DNA of 64,000 nucleotides from Tubulanus polymorphus (lineage: Eukaryota; Nemertea; Palaeonemertea; Tubulaniformes; Tubulanidae): positions 23,720,153 to 23,784,152 of the forward strand of contig NC_134028.1 of assembly GCF_964204645.1 (NCBI RefSeq), written 5' to 3'. The translations under genes and the position numbers were made by a program. The stretch's first letter is position 1. Each line of letters starts with the position of its first letter. Positions 1 through 13,800 of this stretch are shown here, piece by piece. The notes beneath the pieces are model-generated. The model saw nothing but the letters and a program-made list of their open reading frames with translations, had not been told where the DNA came from and did no database searches.

Positions 1-1812
1 ACCACAACCTGGCTAAAAGTCAGACGTAAGTATTGATAGGACAGGGTAGCGCCACTGACCCGGAAAACTCAGGGAATTCGGATAATGCTATTGACCATGT
101 ATTCTTTATCAATACGTGATTCAATTAAAACTGAACGTCGTGTTTTAAACCTAGAAATTTCTCTGATTCACGCAGGAAATCTTGTGTAATTGCATGGAAG
201 AATCAGGAAAACTCGGGGTCTTGTAAATGGGCGGAAAGTTGCTGTAGGATCAATCTATATAATCTACGGATATATCAACCTCACGTGTAGTGAATATACC
301 GACGCTGCTTGTGTTTTAAGCTTCGCATTATTTTTTCAGATTTCCCTCCATTTTTTACGAAGCTACCCGTGAATATCGTCGTGATCGAAGGAAACCAGGC
401 GAGGTTTACTTGCGAAGCCGATGGCGCTCCGAAACCTACCATCACATGGATGCGTGGTACGTTATGAAATAACGCTGATTGTGGGGGCTGTAACGATTTA
501 GAATTTTCACAGAAAAGAATTCTTTGCTTTACTTCATTTTTGAACAAATTGAAAAAAGATCAGACAAAAAAATTAAACATAACAATATACAGAGTCTGGA
601 TGAAGTAATTGATAATTCTAATATCAAGTTATACTTTAAAAAAAATTTAAGCTTGAAAAAATTGAAATGCACCTTTAAAAAAAAAGATAACTTGTAGGAT
701 AAAATTGTTTTTCAAGTACCTAGAAAATAAATCTATATATTTTGTGCGTGGTAATGGATCTAATTTCTTAAGAATAAATAAAATGAATAAAGCAAAGATA
801 TTAAATCAGAGCTGAAAATTAGGGTTTATAAGTAACGAAAAGAGCTAGAAAAGTAGAGATTTTGTGAGTAATGGGAATTGATCCAAGGATGCTTGACCTG
901 ACTATAGACGTAACAATTGTGCTGCTACAACTGTTACAAACTGTTCACTCGATTTAAACTTCAGGAACGACGGCAATTTCACCATCGAGTCGAATTCAAC
1001 TGAACAGCAACGGCGAACAATTACTGATCTCAAATACCGTCGAAGCTGATTCCGGACCGTATAAATGTATCGCTAACAATGATAAAGGTTCACAGACCAC
1101 ACAGGCCACGCTTAGTGTTTACGGTAAGAACTCATCAGAAACTCGGAGGAGAAAATCCAAAAATGTACAAATCTGGCGGCAAAACTGGTTTGATATTGAA
1201 GATCGAGGTATCCGTGATGAAAAAATAAATCCCACAATTTTTGGATGACTAAAAATTCGATTTTGGAAAAATTTTTTTGATTTGTACATTGTGGGTTTTT
1301 ATCTTATTATCCGTTCACCACGTTAGAGTGCGGTTATTGTACTACTATGACTAAAAAGTTTATTCAAAATACAATGTACTAGAAATATTTCGGTGGTTCT
1401 TACCTCCTTTCTTCGGTTCAAAATGATGTCAAATGATTATACAGTACATATGAAATAACACGCAAATCACTGCACATAGTTAGGTTATGGACACTGGAGA
1501 AATGAGTGTCTGTTATTGAAACGGTTTTTCTTTTTTCAGTAAAAACCGTTATCGTGGAACCACCTCAGGACACGTCCCGCGTGATGGGTTCGGACGTACT
1601 GATGCGCTGCGGCGTCAAACATTCGGCGTCGGTGAAAATCACGATCAAATGGTACAACAACGATCGGCTGATTAACGATCAGCGGATGATCGTTCACGAC
1701 AACGGCAGTCTCGAAATCCGTCAGATCAACACGAACGACATCGGAGAATACATGTGTAAAGTGACGTCGGTTTCAGGCAATGACAGTCGAAGTGCTACAT
1801 TGACCGTTTTAG
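1..1812 (+). other. sdk: sdk Ig-domain exons
   Basis: Exons: 1-25 (partial; donor GTAAGT at 26), 340-456, 965-1123 and 1540-1812. Exons 340-456 and 965-1123 form one I-set Ig domain: the first half holds the B-strand Cys (RFTCEADG) and the core Trp (ITWMR), the second half the F-strand DSGPYKC. Exon 1540-1812 encodes a complete Ig domain with VLMRC, IKWY and DIGEYMC. All internal junctions are phase 1, the usual arrangement for Ig modules. Introns 26-339, 457-964, 1124-1539 and 1813-2264 show no other feature. Confidence 0.9.
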
Positions 1813-4800
1813 GTTGGTTTTTTCTCTTAATGAAAATAATGATGATGATGATTTATTGAGCCTAAATTCCATATAAAATCTGTTAATTGGCTTTACATAA
1901 TGCGCAAGGAGAAAAATAAATGAGTCTGATTAAAAACTTTGATGAACAATTGGGTTTTGAGGTTAGATCGGTAGACTAGATTTGATCGGATTTGGTAACT
2001 TATACCATATAGGGGCAGGGTATGAGAAGGCTCTATGCCCGACTGACTAGATAACCATGGTGGATGTCTAGCATGGATTGATTGTTAGAACTTAAAACTA
2101 CTGGATGGTTTATAGGTTTATCTAGTGAATGTTATGGTGCGAAACTGTTGAGGGATTTAAATGTTAGGATCTTAACCGATCAGGTGCCGTTTCAAGAGAT
2201 TTTAATTTGACTGCGGAGCTGTTTCAGCTATGTGTTCACGTGTGTTCGTGTATGTTTTTTTCAGAGCTGCCCTATCAACCATCAATCACTACTGTCATAC
2301 TAGATCCGCTATCGAATAGACGAGTAATAATCAGATGGATTCCAGGATTCGATGGTAACAGTGAGATTACGCAGTTTATCATACAGTACAGAGAAGCTCC
2401 ACCAGGTACGTAGGCTTTTTAGTTCTTGCTCTAAAAAAATCCAAATTTGAGAAAGAAACGAAAGTGTATATTTACCGTAACTTTCTGAAGTTCTGAACAC
2501 AGTTCCCCAGTTCTGATTTAGATTCAACTGAGATTTGAAATTTTGTTTCAATTAGTGAAACTAACTCACCACTGCGGAACCAAGTCCTGGACATTTATGA
2601 TGTTCCCATAATCTGAACGTTTTGATTTATTCAATTTCCAGGTCAGACTTTGTTAGAGAATGAAGGCTGGCGAATGTTGGTGAATAAAATCGATAAGTTA
2701 AAACGTGAATACACCGTATCGAGCACGCTGCTGCCGGCGAGAACTTATCAGTTTCACGTGAGCGCTGTCAATTCAGTCGGGGAGGGACAACCGAGTCCTC
2801 CTAGCACTCGAATCACCCTACCTCAACAACGTAAGTGTTTACTATTTACCACACAACCTACATATCTGGTTAAAGTTTGATAAATCGAAGTTAAGTTTGA
2901 CTGTAAAAGTAACCGCGAACACGGAGCTTGATTTTGATCGAATTGAATATTCTAGGCCCATTTGTATCGTCGTGCCATCAGTCCAAAAGAGGTCTTTGAT
3001 ATAAAGAATTGTTTCAGCTTGTTATATTAAGTTGTTTGAACGGCTATAGAACTAAGATGGTCATAGTCTTGTCTTCTAAGCCCTCTCCCTAAAGATAAGA
3101 TATATATATATATATTATAACTTTTTGCTTTGTAATACTAATAATGATTTTAACGTTGATGTTTAGCTCCTAGTGGTCCTCCGATCGGAGTTGTTGGCAG
3201 TCCTCGTTCACAGACGTCGATCTTCGTCACGTGGCAGGCTCCCGATGCGTCGCACTGGAACGGACGTCTGCTCGGTTATAAAGTCAGATACAAAATCGCG
3301 AACTATCCCGATTCGTCGTTCGTCATTCAAGAAATCCGAGGAACCGATCGTCAAACGATTGAACTACGCGGTCTGTCCGTATTCCGTATCTATCAAATCG
3401 AAGTAGCCGCGTTCAACGCTAAAGGCACCGGTATGTTCAGTAGCGGTATTCGAGTTCGTACTAAAGAAGGCGTCCCGGTGCAAGCGCCTAATCTGATCCT
3501 AGCCGAAGCAGTCAATTCTACGGCTATCAAACTGAAATGGGTTCCTCCTCATCCGCAGAAAGTAAATGGAATAAACCAGGTATGTTTAGCCCAAGTACTG
3601 TGAATACTTACTGATAATTTATGAGCATCTTAATAGTTCAGTGTTCTCCATATGCCGAGATCTTAGAAGGGACGCATTCGTTCTTGAACATTGTGGCTGT
3701 TGAAGTAGCAAAGCTTTCGGCTTAATTTTGGTACAATATATCTGACACATTAACTCACTATTTTACTAAGCAATCATCGTAAGCATTGATAGAATTGAAT
3801 ATAGAAGGTAGCTGACTTATTACAAGGGGTGGCTGTTTTCAGTGGGCTCGATGTAAAAATAACGAAATAACGGGTTAAAAACAGATCCCTTGTGGAGAAT
3901 ACTAACTGTATTTTCAACTTTTCAGGGTTATAAAATCTACGCGAGGGTCATGAATAAGACGGTCTACAAGATCGAGAAAATCGCGCCCGATCTTTACAAT
4001 CAATACCCGAATCCTCAAATCGGTTTCATCGTCAATCTGAAAAAATACACGCAATACAACGTTACGCTGTTGTGTTATACGAATGAAGGAAATGGCCCGG
4101 AGAGTACCGGCAAAATCGTGTGGACCAAAGAGGATATACCCGACGCGGTAACGCACACCGAATTCACGGATATCTACGATACAACGATGAGAGTTTCGTG
4201 GAAACCGCCTGCGAATATTAACGGTATTCTTACAGGTCAGTTTAAACCCGTAGGAATCTTCATAGCAGGGGTTTCATTATCTAGATAAAGCTGCTCGCAC
4301 TGGTGCCGACTGTGTGCATGCCTGATTGACACAGACGAAATTTGGCACGACCAAAAAGCATATATGACTCGGGCCAGTTTGAATTGGGCCAAATCGTCTC
4401 CATGTGCTTGCAGCTTGTATTGATGTAGAATAGTAGTGATACTATCTTGGATTTTTGATAGCTTCGTTTAGAGGCGAATAATGCAGTTTTTGGAACGCGA
4501 GGAATGATAATGATGTATTTGTATTATATTTCAGGTTACACGCTATTGTACGGCGTTCACAATCAAACCCATTCGATCGTTCGTCGCGATTTTCCTGCCA
4601 ACGTTCGTCAATACGTCATCAAAGGATTAACGGCTAAAACGATGTACACGATAACGATATACGCGAGCACGAAAATCGGACCGGGCACGCACAAAACCGT
4701 CGATATCATGTCCGGCGAAAAACCGGAGAAACCGGGACCGCCGTCGAATCTGGTGTTGAGTAATTTACAAGCGCGGTCGGTGGTCGTTCAGTTCTTGCCC

Positions 4801-7800
4801 GGTTATAACGGCAAAACGACAATCTCGAAATGGGTCGTCGAGGCGCAGATCGGACCGGATTCCGAATGGCAGACGATCTACGAAGAACAGGCTCCGAACG
4901 CACGCGCGTTGACCGTCAGAAATCTCAGGCCGTTTACGGATTATAGTTTACGCATGTACGCGGTGAATATCGTAGCGGAAAGTGAGCCGAGTTTTCCGAC
5001 TCGCAAGTTTCAAACGATCCAAGCTGAACCGAGCGTTGCTCCTGGTAACGTGACCGTACGAGCCGTCGATGAGACGTCAATCAGAGTACGCTGGACTGTA
5101 AGTACATAAAGCTTCATAATTAACGATATTGGATGAAATTCTGCCCTTATTTTACCGAAAGCGCTCTCTTCAGACGTTTCGACAACATCCAACTTTTACC
5201 ACCACAATCAATTGCAAAAATTATAGCTCATTACATAGGATTGTGGTGAGTTTCAAAGTCATTAGTTTTAGTATATGTTCACCAGGGGCATTGAATATTG
5301 AAATTGTTAGATTGTTGAGCATTTCCAACCACTTCTCAATTTGGCATAGTGTCCCTAAACCCCGAGTTTGTCGTGCCCTTTTTGACGTGAAATGCCATTA
5401 AAGGGGCTTTGAACTTCCTCAAGAGATACCTTGGATCTGTCACATATGAATCTTTCGCTAAACTCGAGATATCTCAACTTTTTAGCCATTGCCCATTCAC
5501 GAATGGAATGGAGTACCCCTCGGCTACGTCATCAAATACAAACATAAAGACGCGAACATCTACAAACGTATTCAAATGGAAGATAAAAACGCCAACGGTT
5601 TCCTGATCGCTAAACTAGAGGAGTGGACCGAATACGAGATCAAGGTTTGCGCGTATAATGGAGTTGGTGAAGGTCCGTACAGTCAGGGTGTGTTCGATCG
5701 AACTAGAGAATCAGGTATGAAACTAATAATCCGATTTCTTGATTCGTTGTGAGGACTTTTGATCGACGTTATGATTCGATATTCAAAATATTTTTGCAGC
5801 TCCGAGCGCGGGTCCGAATGGCGTGATCGCTCGAGCAGAAAGCTCAACGGCGATTAAAGTCTGGTGGGGACCGGTTCCGAAAATCCATCAAAACGGACGC
5901 ATCGCAGGATACAAGGTATAAAAACGAAAATTTGGGACAAGTTGCTCAATATGTAGTTGGTAAAAGTTAACCATCGGATGAAGGCCATACGAATTTTCTA
6001 ACCAAACCAGTTTAAATTGTCAGGTCTTCAGTTATTTAAAACCCTTTCAGTGCTGATTAATTCATACCCTAAAGTGCTGATGATAATTTGAAAATTTAAA
6101 GAAATTCCACCCCAGAGTGTTGTATAACGGGCATACTGCTAGAGTGCGTTCACTGCGGTGCAGTGTATCTTCAGTTACTTACTTTTCATTAGATGTTTGA
6201 CTGCCATTATTCATTAGAGATAAAAACTAATTACTAATAACATCAATGCTATTTATAGCTAAGCCAATCACTGATTTATACACCATATTGTGGTGTAGAT
6301 GCGTTGAAAGGATTACCTTCACAGCAATTGAGCCGTAAAAAATTCGAGTCAGTTTTATATAACTATTCACAGTTCATTATCATTGTTTTATAGGTTGTTT
6401 ATTCATCGTCTGAGATCAATTTGCCGTCTCAATACTTGGTGATATCGAACCCGAACGCAACGATGGCGGTCGTCAGTGGTTTACGCAAATACGTCCAATA
6501 CGAAATACAAGTTCTAGCGTTTACGCGTATCGGTGACGGAGTCAAGAGTCCGTTGCCCGTTATTAGAGCCCGCACTAAAGCTGACAGTAAGATATTTTTT
6601 CCACTTGATGCATTTATATTGTATATAAAATACTCGCGATATGAAGATTTAACAAGTAAAATCAGTTAAACCCGACGTCATTTCTATCCATCTTCAGAGA
6701 TTAATTTAAAAGAATATTTGTTTTGAATGAATCTCTGAAGGTCAGTAGAAGCATTCTAAAACATCAGTATAACTTACTTTAGTTATCAATCTTCTTTATT
6801 GTGGGTCGTTCATATACACTTCATAGACTGCCACAAGTCTCAATTAATTTCGCATTTCATTTTCGCAAAGCACTTCATATCTTAAATATCTTAAAGTAAA
6901 TAGCGCTAAATGAAAATGATTTTTGTCGTTATTATTCGATTAATGTTGAATATTTGTAGAACCCGGACCGCCGTCTAAGATCTATTTCCCGGATGTAACG
7001 TATACGACGTGTAAAGTCGTCTGGAGCGTTCCCGATAAACCGAACGGAGTAATCACCGGATACAGCATCGCGTATCGAGAACTTAATAAGAATCCACCGG
7101 ATACAATCAGAGATGATTCGCTCGGCCCCGGTCGATTGGAGTACGCAGTTACAGGTTAGTATCTGTGTGTAATGTGTCTATGGAAGTTAGACATCATGAT
7201 GCTTACTTTGTTAACCTAGTATCGAATCCAGTAAATGTAAAGACAGGGACCCAGTTCCACAGTTGTGAGTTAAGCCTAGCGCACATCGACACTGCGATTG
7301 GAGACAACTAGTTGCAAGGCAGTTTTCGGCGCATGAGAGGAACTGGCTGGATACGATCAGTTGCTTGAATGTGTCGATGTGAGCGAGCTTACGATTGGTA
7401 AGCGTCGATCTATCTCCAGTTCCAGCCAGTTGCCCATGTTCTACTTTTGAGCAACTGGTTGTACTCAATCGCAGTCATATCCGTCGATGTGCGCGCTCTG
7501 GATTTCGACGATCGACACGCGCCATGCAGTTGCTGCAACTGACGGTTGTAACTAGATTTCGATGTGCGCGGGGTAATCGTTCGTTCGGTTTTAACCCAGG
7601 GTCAAATCTAAACTCAGAACTGTGGAACTGGACCAGGGTCTCTACAACTCCTTGATTCCTTAAAAACCCTGCTTTACAGAAATGCTTTTAAAGGTGCTTG
7701 AAACTCCTTCAATTTGAGAAAAATTCTGTAATTCCTTTAAAACTCCTTTCATTTTGAGAAATATGCTATTAGAAATGTTTGTAGTTGTTGGGCTGTTACC

Positions 7801-10800
7801 AAATTGGAAACAAAGTTGAGTAGTGTATAGGATAAAAATTTGCTTTCAAAACCACTGCATTAATGGCTCACCGAGATAATCAGAAGTGATTTAGGAGGAG
7901 CTAAGAGGTTTTAGGATGCAGATGCTTCCTGAAAAAATGTTGTTAATAAAACGTCTTTTTTTCATCTTAGGACTGAAACAGGAAACAACGTATGTGTTCG
8001 GCCTGAAGGCGAGGACTAGTTCCGGTTGGGGAGAAGTAGTGGAAGTAATGGTTAAAACGATGATCAATAGAAGTAAGTATAGTTAGTAGAATAGCCCCGT
8101 CCAAATAGTAGAATAGTAGCCTTAGTTTCAAACTCTGTTTTGAGTCCATCACCAGATGTGAGTATAGTAGACTGTAGCTGGCTTGTAGTGGGCTCTCAGT
8201 GCAACAAACAAACACTTGTCTGTGTTGATGAATGTGTTAATGTTTGAATTGTTTTGTGTCATAGGAATCCCCGAAGCTCCAGCACAGCCGACCATCAGCA
8301 CGAATCAGATAGACGCTCGTGAGGCTTCGATGAGTTGGCAAGCTAAAGACGATGGCTACAGTTATATACGGAACTATACCGTACAGTATTCTACTGATAG
8401 CGGTGTCACCTGGACGAATTATCGGGACACATTACCTGCTAGTCCTACTACTTATACAGTAAAAGGGTAAATAACAAACGTCGATGAGATTGCTTTCTGC
8501 GATATTTTGCTCAATGAGGCTTCATAATGCATTTAGGCCTTAAAGCTTGACGCCTAATATCTGTGACTCAGGTTGAATCATGGATCCCATATCAGTCTTT
8601 ACTTTACAGCCTTTACTTTAGCTAAATCAGAGAAAATAGACTCCATTTTGGAAAATTTCTTAAATTGTCATATCATTACCATGCCTATGCGCCACGATTT
8701 TCGTTGTTGATACTTCACTAGAAGATTAACTTCAGTGTGGTAACCATGTGGTTCAGCCCGTCTGTGTCATTTGAGATATTTTCTCCTAAAATTAAGCAAA
8801 ATATCGCAAAAACATGAGTTTATCAAATAATGAACAGACGTATTTCTGTATTGTTACTGGGCTTCAATAAGGAAGATATGTGGCTGACGTATTTGATCCA
8901 TGGCTATGATGTATTTGATCCATGGCTATGATGTATTTGATCTGTGGCTATGATGTATTTGATTTCGTCTACGATGTATTTGTATTTGTCTAAATCTAGG
9001 CTGACTCCGCATACGAAATATCGATTCCGTATTGCTGCCTGTAATGATATCGGTTTGTCACCATTCAGTCAACCTTCAAAAGAAATCCTCACTCTACAGG
9101 ATAGTAAGTTCATCAACACGTTGCTTCTTAAAATGCTTTTCCAGAATCACAAATATTTAAATATATTGAATTCAGAATTTAAATGTGTTTTTCATTTCTG
9201 CTCTCCTATTTCAGAACCTGGTGCTCCTCCTAAAAATCTCAAGGTCACACCACTGACGACCACATCTGTTCGAGTCACTTGGGAGGTACGTAGTCGGTCT
9301 CAACGATCACAGTTAATATAGACTTCATTAAAATCATTTCGTCACTAAGTTTGTCGTATTATCGTTACACCAAGGATTCAAAAGCGTCTCATCGAGGGTT
9401 ATTTACGTTTTTAAACTACAACAAAATCTACCGTTTTATCCCACGCTAGCCACCGGAGGCGCGATTTCGTTACGGAAGCATGCTCGGATATTACCTCGAG
9501 TTTCGCGAGCTCGATAACGTGATGGACTGGTGGCACCGCGAGCACGTACGTTCGTCGTACGCCATCTCGTTACACGTACACAACATGAAACTGTACACGG
9601 CGTATCAGTTTCGCATCGCCGCGCACAACGAAATCGGAATCGGCTCGTGGAGTTTACCGATCATTGTAGATATGGAACTCGGTATAATTTACATCCACAC
9701 GACTCTCTCGCGACCGAGTTTTATAGACACGTGTAATCCCTTAATCCCTTAAAGGTTTTTAGCATACTACGGTATCCGCATCCATTGTTAGACTCATCAC
9801 CCAAGCGTTTTTGATGAGTGATTATACGTCCTTGCTATTGTTTATTTTGTATGCCTGACATCTGATAGATGTCCTTGCTCTTTATTCCAAACAAATACGG
9901 CTGCTTTGCAAGGCTGGATGTTTACTGGTGAAGATCGGGAATTCTGTGCGATCAATTGAAACCCTGGGATACCCAGTAATTGATTCCCAATGAAAGATTG
10001 GAATCCTTTAGGGGTTTACCATCAACACCTCTCTCAAGAGCCTTTAGGGCTGGTTTTATAGACAGGTATTGATTATAAACGAGAGATTGAACTTATTTGA
10101 CTATGAATTGTGGTAAAGTTAATACTGCAACCAGTGCAACAGGTTCTCGATGGAATTGACTAGACAGTTATGATATCTAGGTTCATTTTCAATGATTTGA
10201 ATCAATTTTATTCTAACTCACAACTGTAGAACTGGGTTATGGTCTATAAAACTAAGCCCCACGGATTTCAACATTACCCGGTCTATGAAGCTCGGTCTAA
10301 GATGGTTTTTTTAAACGCATGCTTTCATCGTAGTGTTATTTATCTCTTATCATATCGTTGTCGATATGTTATTTCGATAGTCGATTTTTCAGTTAAATTC
10401 TGAGTACGAAATCAAACATTATTTTCTCGCGAGGATAACGTTTAACGTGAAAAATTGACAACATGAAGAAATACTTGTTTCGGAAACAGATGAAAAAGCT
10501 CGAATCATTTTCTCTCTGGTTCTTGTGCAGCTCTTCAAAAGACTAATTGTCGACTTTTCTGAAGCGAGGAAATTCATGTTACAATTTTTGTCCTTTTTGA
10601 ACTTCTCAACTGTAGTTTTGTGAACATTGTTACCGTAAGAAGATGGATAAGTTGATGCAACCGAGTGTTATAAAATGAGGTCCGACCAGATGGTGTGCAC
10701 AACAATAGTGCACAACTAAATTTAATTTGATTTCAATTTGACTTATATCTAGATGCTGTAGGCTCCAATATGAAAAGCTATACAGATCCAATTCCTCATT

Positions 10801-13800
10801 AAACTGAGATAGATCTTTCGGTTTCAAATACAGTGCAGTGTTTATTCGTAATTCACTGACTTCGAGAAATCGTGAATAGATTTTTAATTATATTTGATCC
10901 AAGAGCCAGCATCGTTGTCCAAAATGTTGGATAGTTGGATTCTCTCGAAACATTTGTATCAATGAATCTCCAGGTCGCATCTCGATCCATCAGTTTACGG
11001 TAAATTATGATTAGATTCATAGTTGATTTCATTCATTTGTTTTATTTCGCTTCACGTGTTTTCCTTATTATACGCATGTTTTTAGCTGCCGGATATAAAC
11101 AGTTTGAACGGAGACCTGCAGGGCTACCGAGTCTTCTATCGACAATTGAACAAAGGCAATCAGGAACCGAGCCAAGCGGTGACTAGCGCCACTACTATCG
11201 ACTTGGACGGTCTTACGAAAGGCGTGTACTACGAAGTGATCGTACACGCGTATAATATTATTGGAACTGGCGTGCCTTCGATACCTGTAACTGTCTATGT
11301 CGGAGAAGCAAGTAAGAATCGTAATATCATTGATGAAAATCCGTAAACAGTAATCATTGTTAATGTTGAAAAAGTGCATCGGGCAAGAATTATTATCAGA
11401 CTTCAAATTTAAGTCCAATCATAAGCATTTTCTATATGGACTGCGCACAATGCTTTATCACCCTTGCTGAATGATGGCAAATTTAATATGAATTGAGGAT
11501 TGAATTCAGCTTATCATACGCACTAACGAAATTATGCAAGTAATGGTAGGGAAGGGGGTGTAGTGGATCTTTGCTTGTTGATTTTTTGGATCATACGCAT
11601 GCTGCCTGCTGATAGAACTAACTTCATATTCTGTAATAGAACTAATCAATGCATGTCCTGTATGAGTAAATAAGGGGTGAACCTATTTTTGATGGTGTGA
11701 AAGACTAGAAACTACTTGCGAGTGAACTAGTAGTCAACGAGCAGTAAAAATGGCGCATCTTGTATTTTCAAACTTATTGTAGCATGTTTCGCTTTAAGTG
11801 GCCGCATTTTATCAAGCTCATAATTTTCAACTGTCTCAATGTTGTGCGACATTTCATTTAAATATTCAAATTGTCTTAAACATATATTTTCTATTTTCTG
11901 TGTTTGTGAATGTGAAATTACTAAAGATCGATTTATGAAATTTAACATATTAATTTTTGGTCGAAGATTTACGGATAGGTTTGAGTTCTGGATATGACTT
12001 GATGATTATTAAGGAATGTATATGTATTTTTATTTCAGTACCTACCGCTCCACCCCAGTCAGTCAGATGTCGCGTTAAAGGCTCCACTGAGGTTATTTGT
12101 CTGTGGACCCCTCCCCCGATCGACGCACAAAATGGAGACCTACTCGGATTTAAGGTAAAACTATTTCAAGATAGGAATTTCCTGGGTCCTGTTTTAGAGT
12201 TCTCTGTCAGATTTGACTCGAGGTTTGAAACATTCGAAAAGAACTAATCTTAAGACTATGTAGAGTCTTCTTATCCTCCCCTGGCAAGGATTCAAACATC
12301 CGGGTTGCAAGACTCAGCATGAACCACTGCCTGTTTAGCTCAAATGCACAGGTTTGACGCACGAAAACGTGCTGCGCCTACCAGATTGCGATAAGTGGAA
12401 AAACCCAGGCTAAAATTTAAAAAATCTTTGATTGGCTAATAATGACATCACTGTAAACCTGTGCTCTTGCACTTTCAAGACAGGGATTCATGCCTTCAGT
12501 GAGTCTTACGATGCTGTCGGGTTCAAATCCCAAAAAACGGTGTCGTTTGATATTTTTCATTGTAAATGCTCGATCTATTATTCAGGTATATTATTGGGCT
12601 GTGAATATGAGACGTCGTCGTAAACGCGTGATTTCTAAAGGATCACAGGTGAACATGCAAGCCGTACCGGCCACTGAGAACCAGGTGATGTTACAGGGTT
12701 TGAAGAAACACACGACGTATCAAGTGGCGGTGCTGGCTTTCAATCCAGCTGGCGACGGACCAAACAGTACGATAATTACTATCACTACACTGGAAGGAGG
12801 TAAATAAAACTGATATCAAAATAATAGAATACCCTATGAAAATGCATATCAAAATAATGATGATTAGAAAATTTGTTTTGTCATTGCTCAAAGTTGAATA
12901 AAATTTGTCTGGAATGTTTCAGTGCCTTCTCAACCCGGACCACTAGTATTCACAGATATACAGATGACTTCATTGAACGTCAGTTGGACGCCTCCTCGCG
13001 AATCAAATGGCATTATTACTCATTATATGATTAGATACTATCCGGTTGAAGAAGTGTCAGGTATGAAATAATAGCCGCATTCGCACTATCAGTAGTTGGT
13101 CCTTTCTTATTTGGTGACCTGGATCTTCCTTTGGCCGTTTTATAATTGAACGGACCAATTAAGACCGGACTTTTCACTAGCGTGAATGTTTGGTCCATTC
13201 TAAATTAGAACTGACTAAGTTATAGAACGTTCTGAATAACGTAGTGTGGGAGGATGCGACTATCTGCATCATTTTTGGTGGTAATTGTCTAGAATTGTCA
13301 AAAATCTAGAATTTTGGTCTTAATTGTTTTGTTCTTACTTAATCAGGTGTCGTTACAAAGACCGAGTTACAAGTCTCCGGAGATGTTCATTTCTACCTGG
13401 TCAGTAATCTAGAAGAGAATATCCGCTATACGTTCACCGTGCAAGCGAGGACTCAGGTCGATTGGGGTAAATCGGTGAGCGGTAACGTGACGACCGGACC
13501 GCAGTCGGGATCACCGGGACCGCCGAGTCGACCGACCGCCGTCATGTCGGACACGTCGGCGACGCTCAGGTGGAAAAATGGCGAAGAAGGAGCGTCTGCG
13601 GTGGAGGGTTACATTATTCAAGCGAAACATTCAGGTAAGACTTTTCAATTATCAGCTTTTCAGGGCACATTTGCACATACATAAGTCCATCACTGGTCTT
13701 AGTAAGAAGGTTGTAGACTGCTACAAGCCCCTAATGATTAACTGCAGCATCCATCCCCATATGACATCATCATATTGCCTATTTTCGTGTAGGTTTTGAT

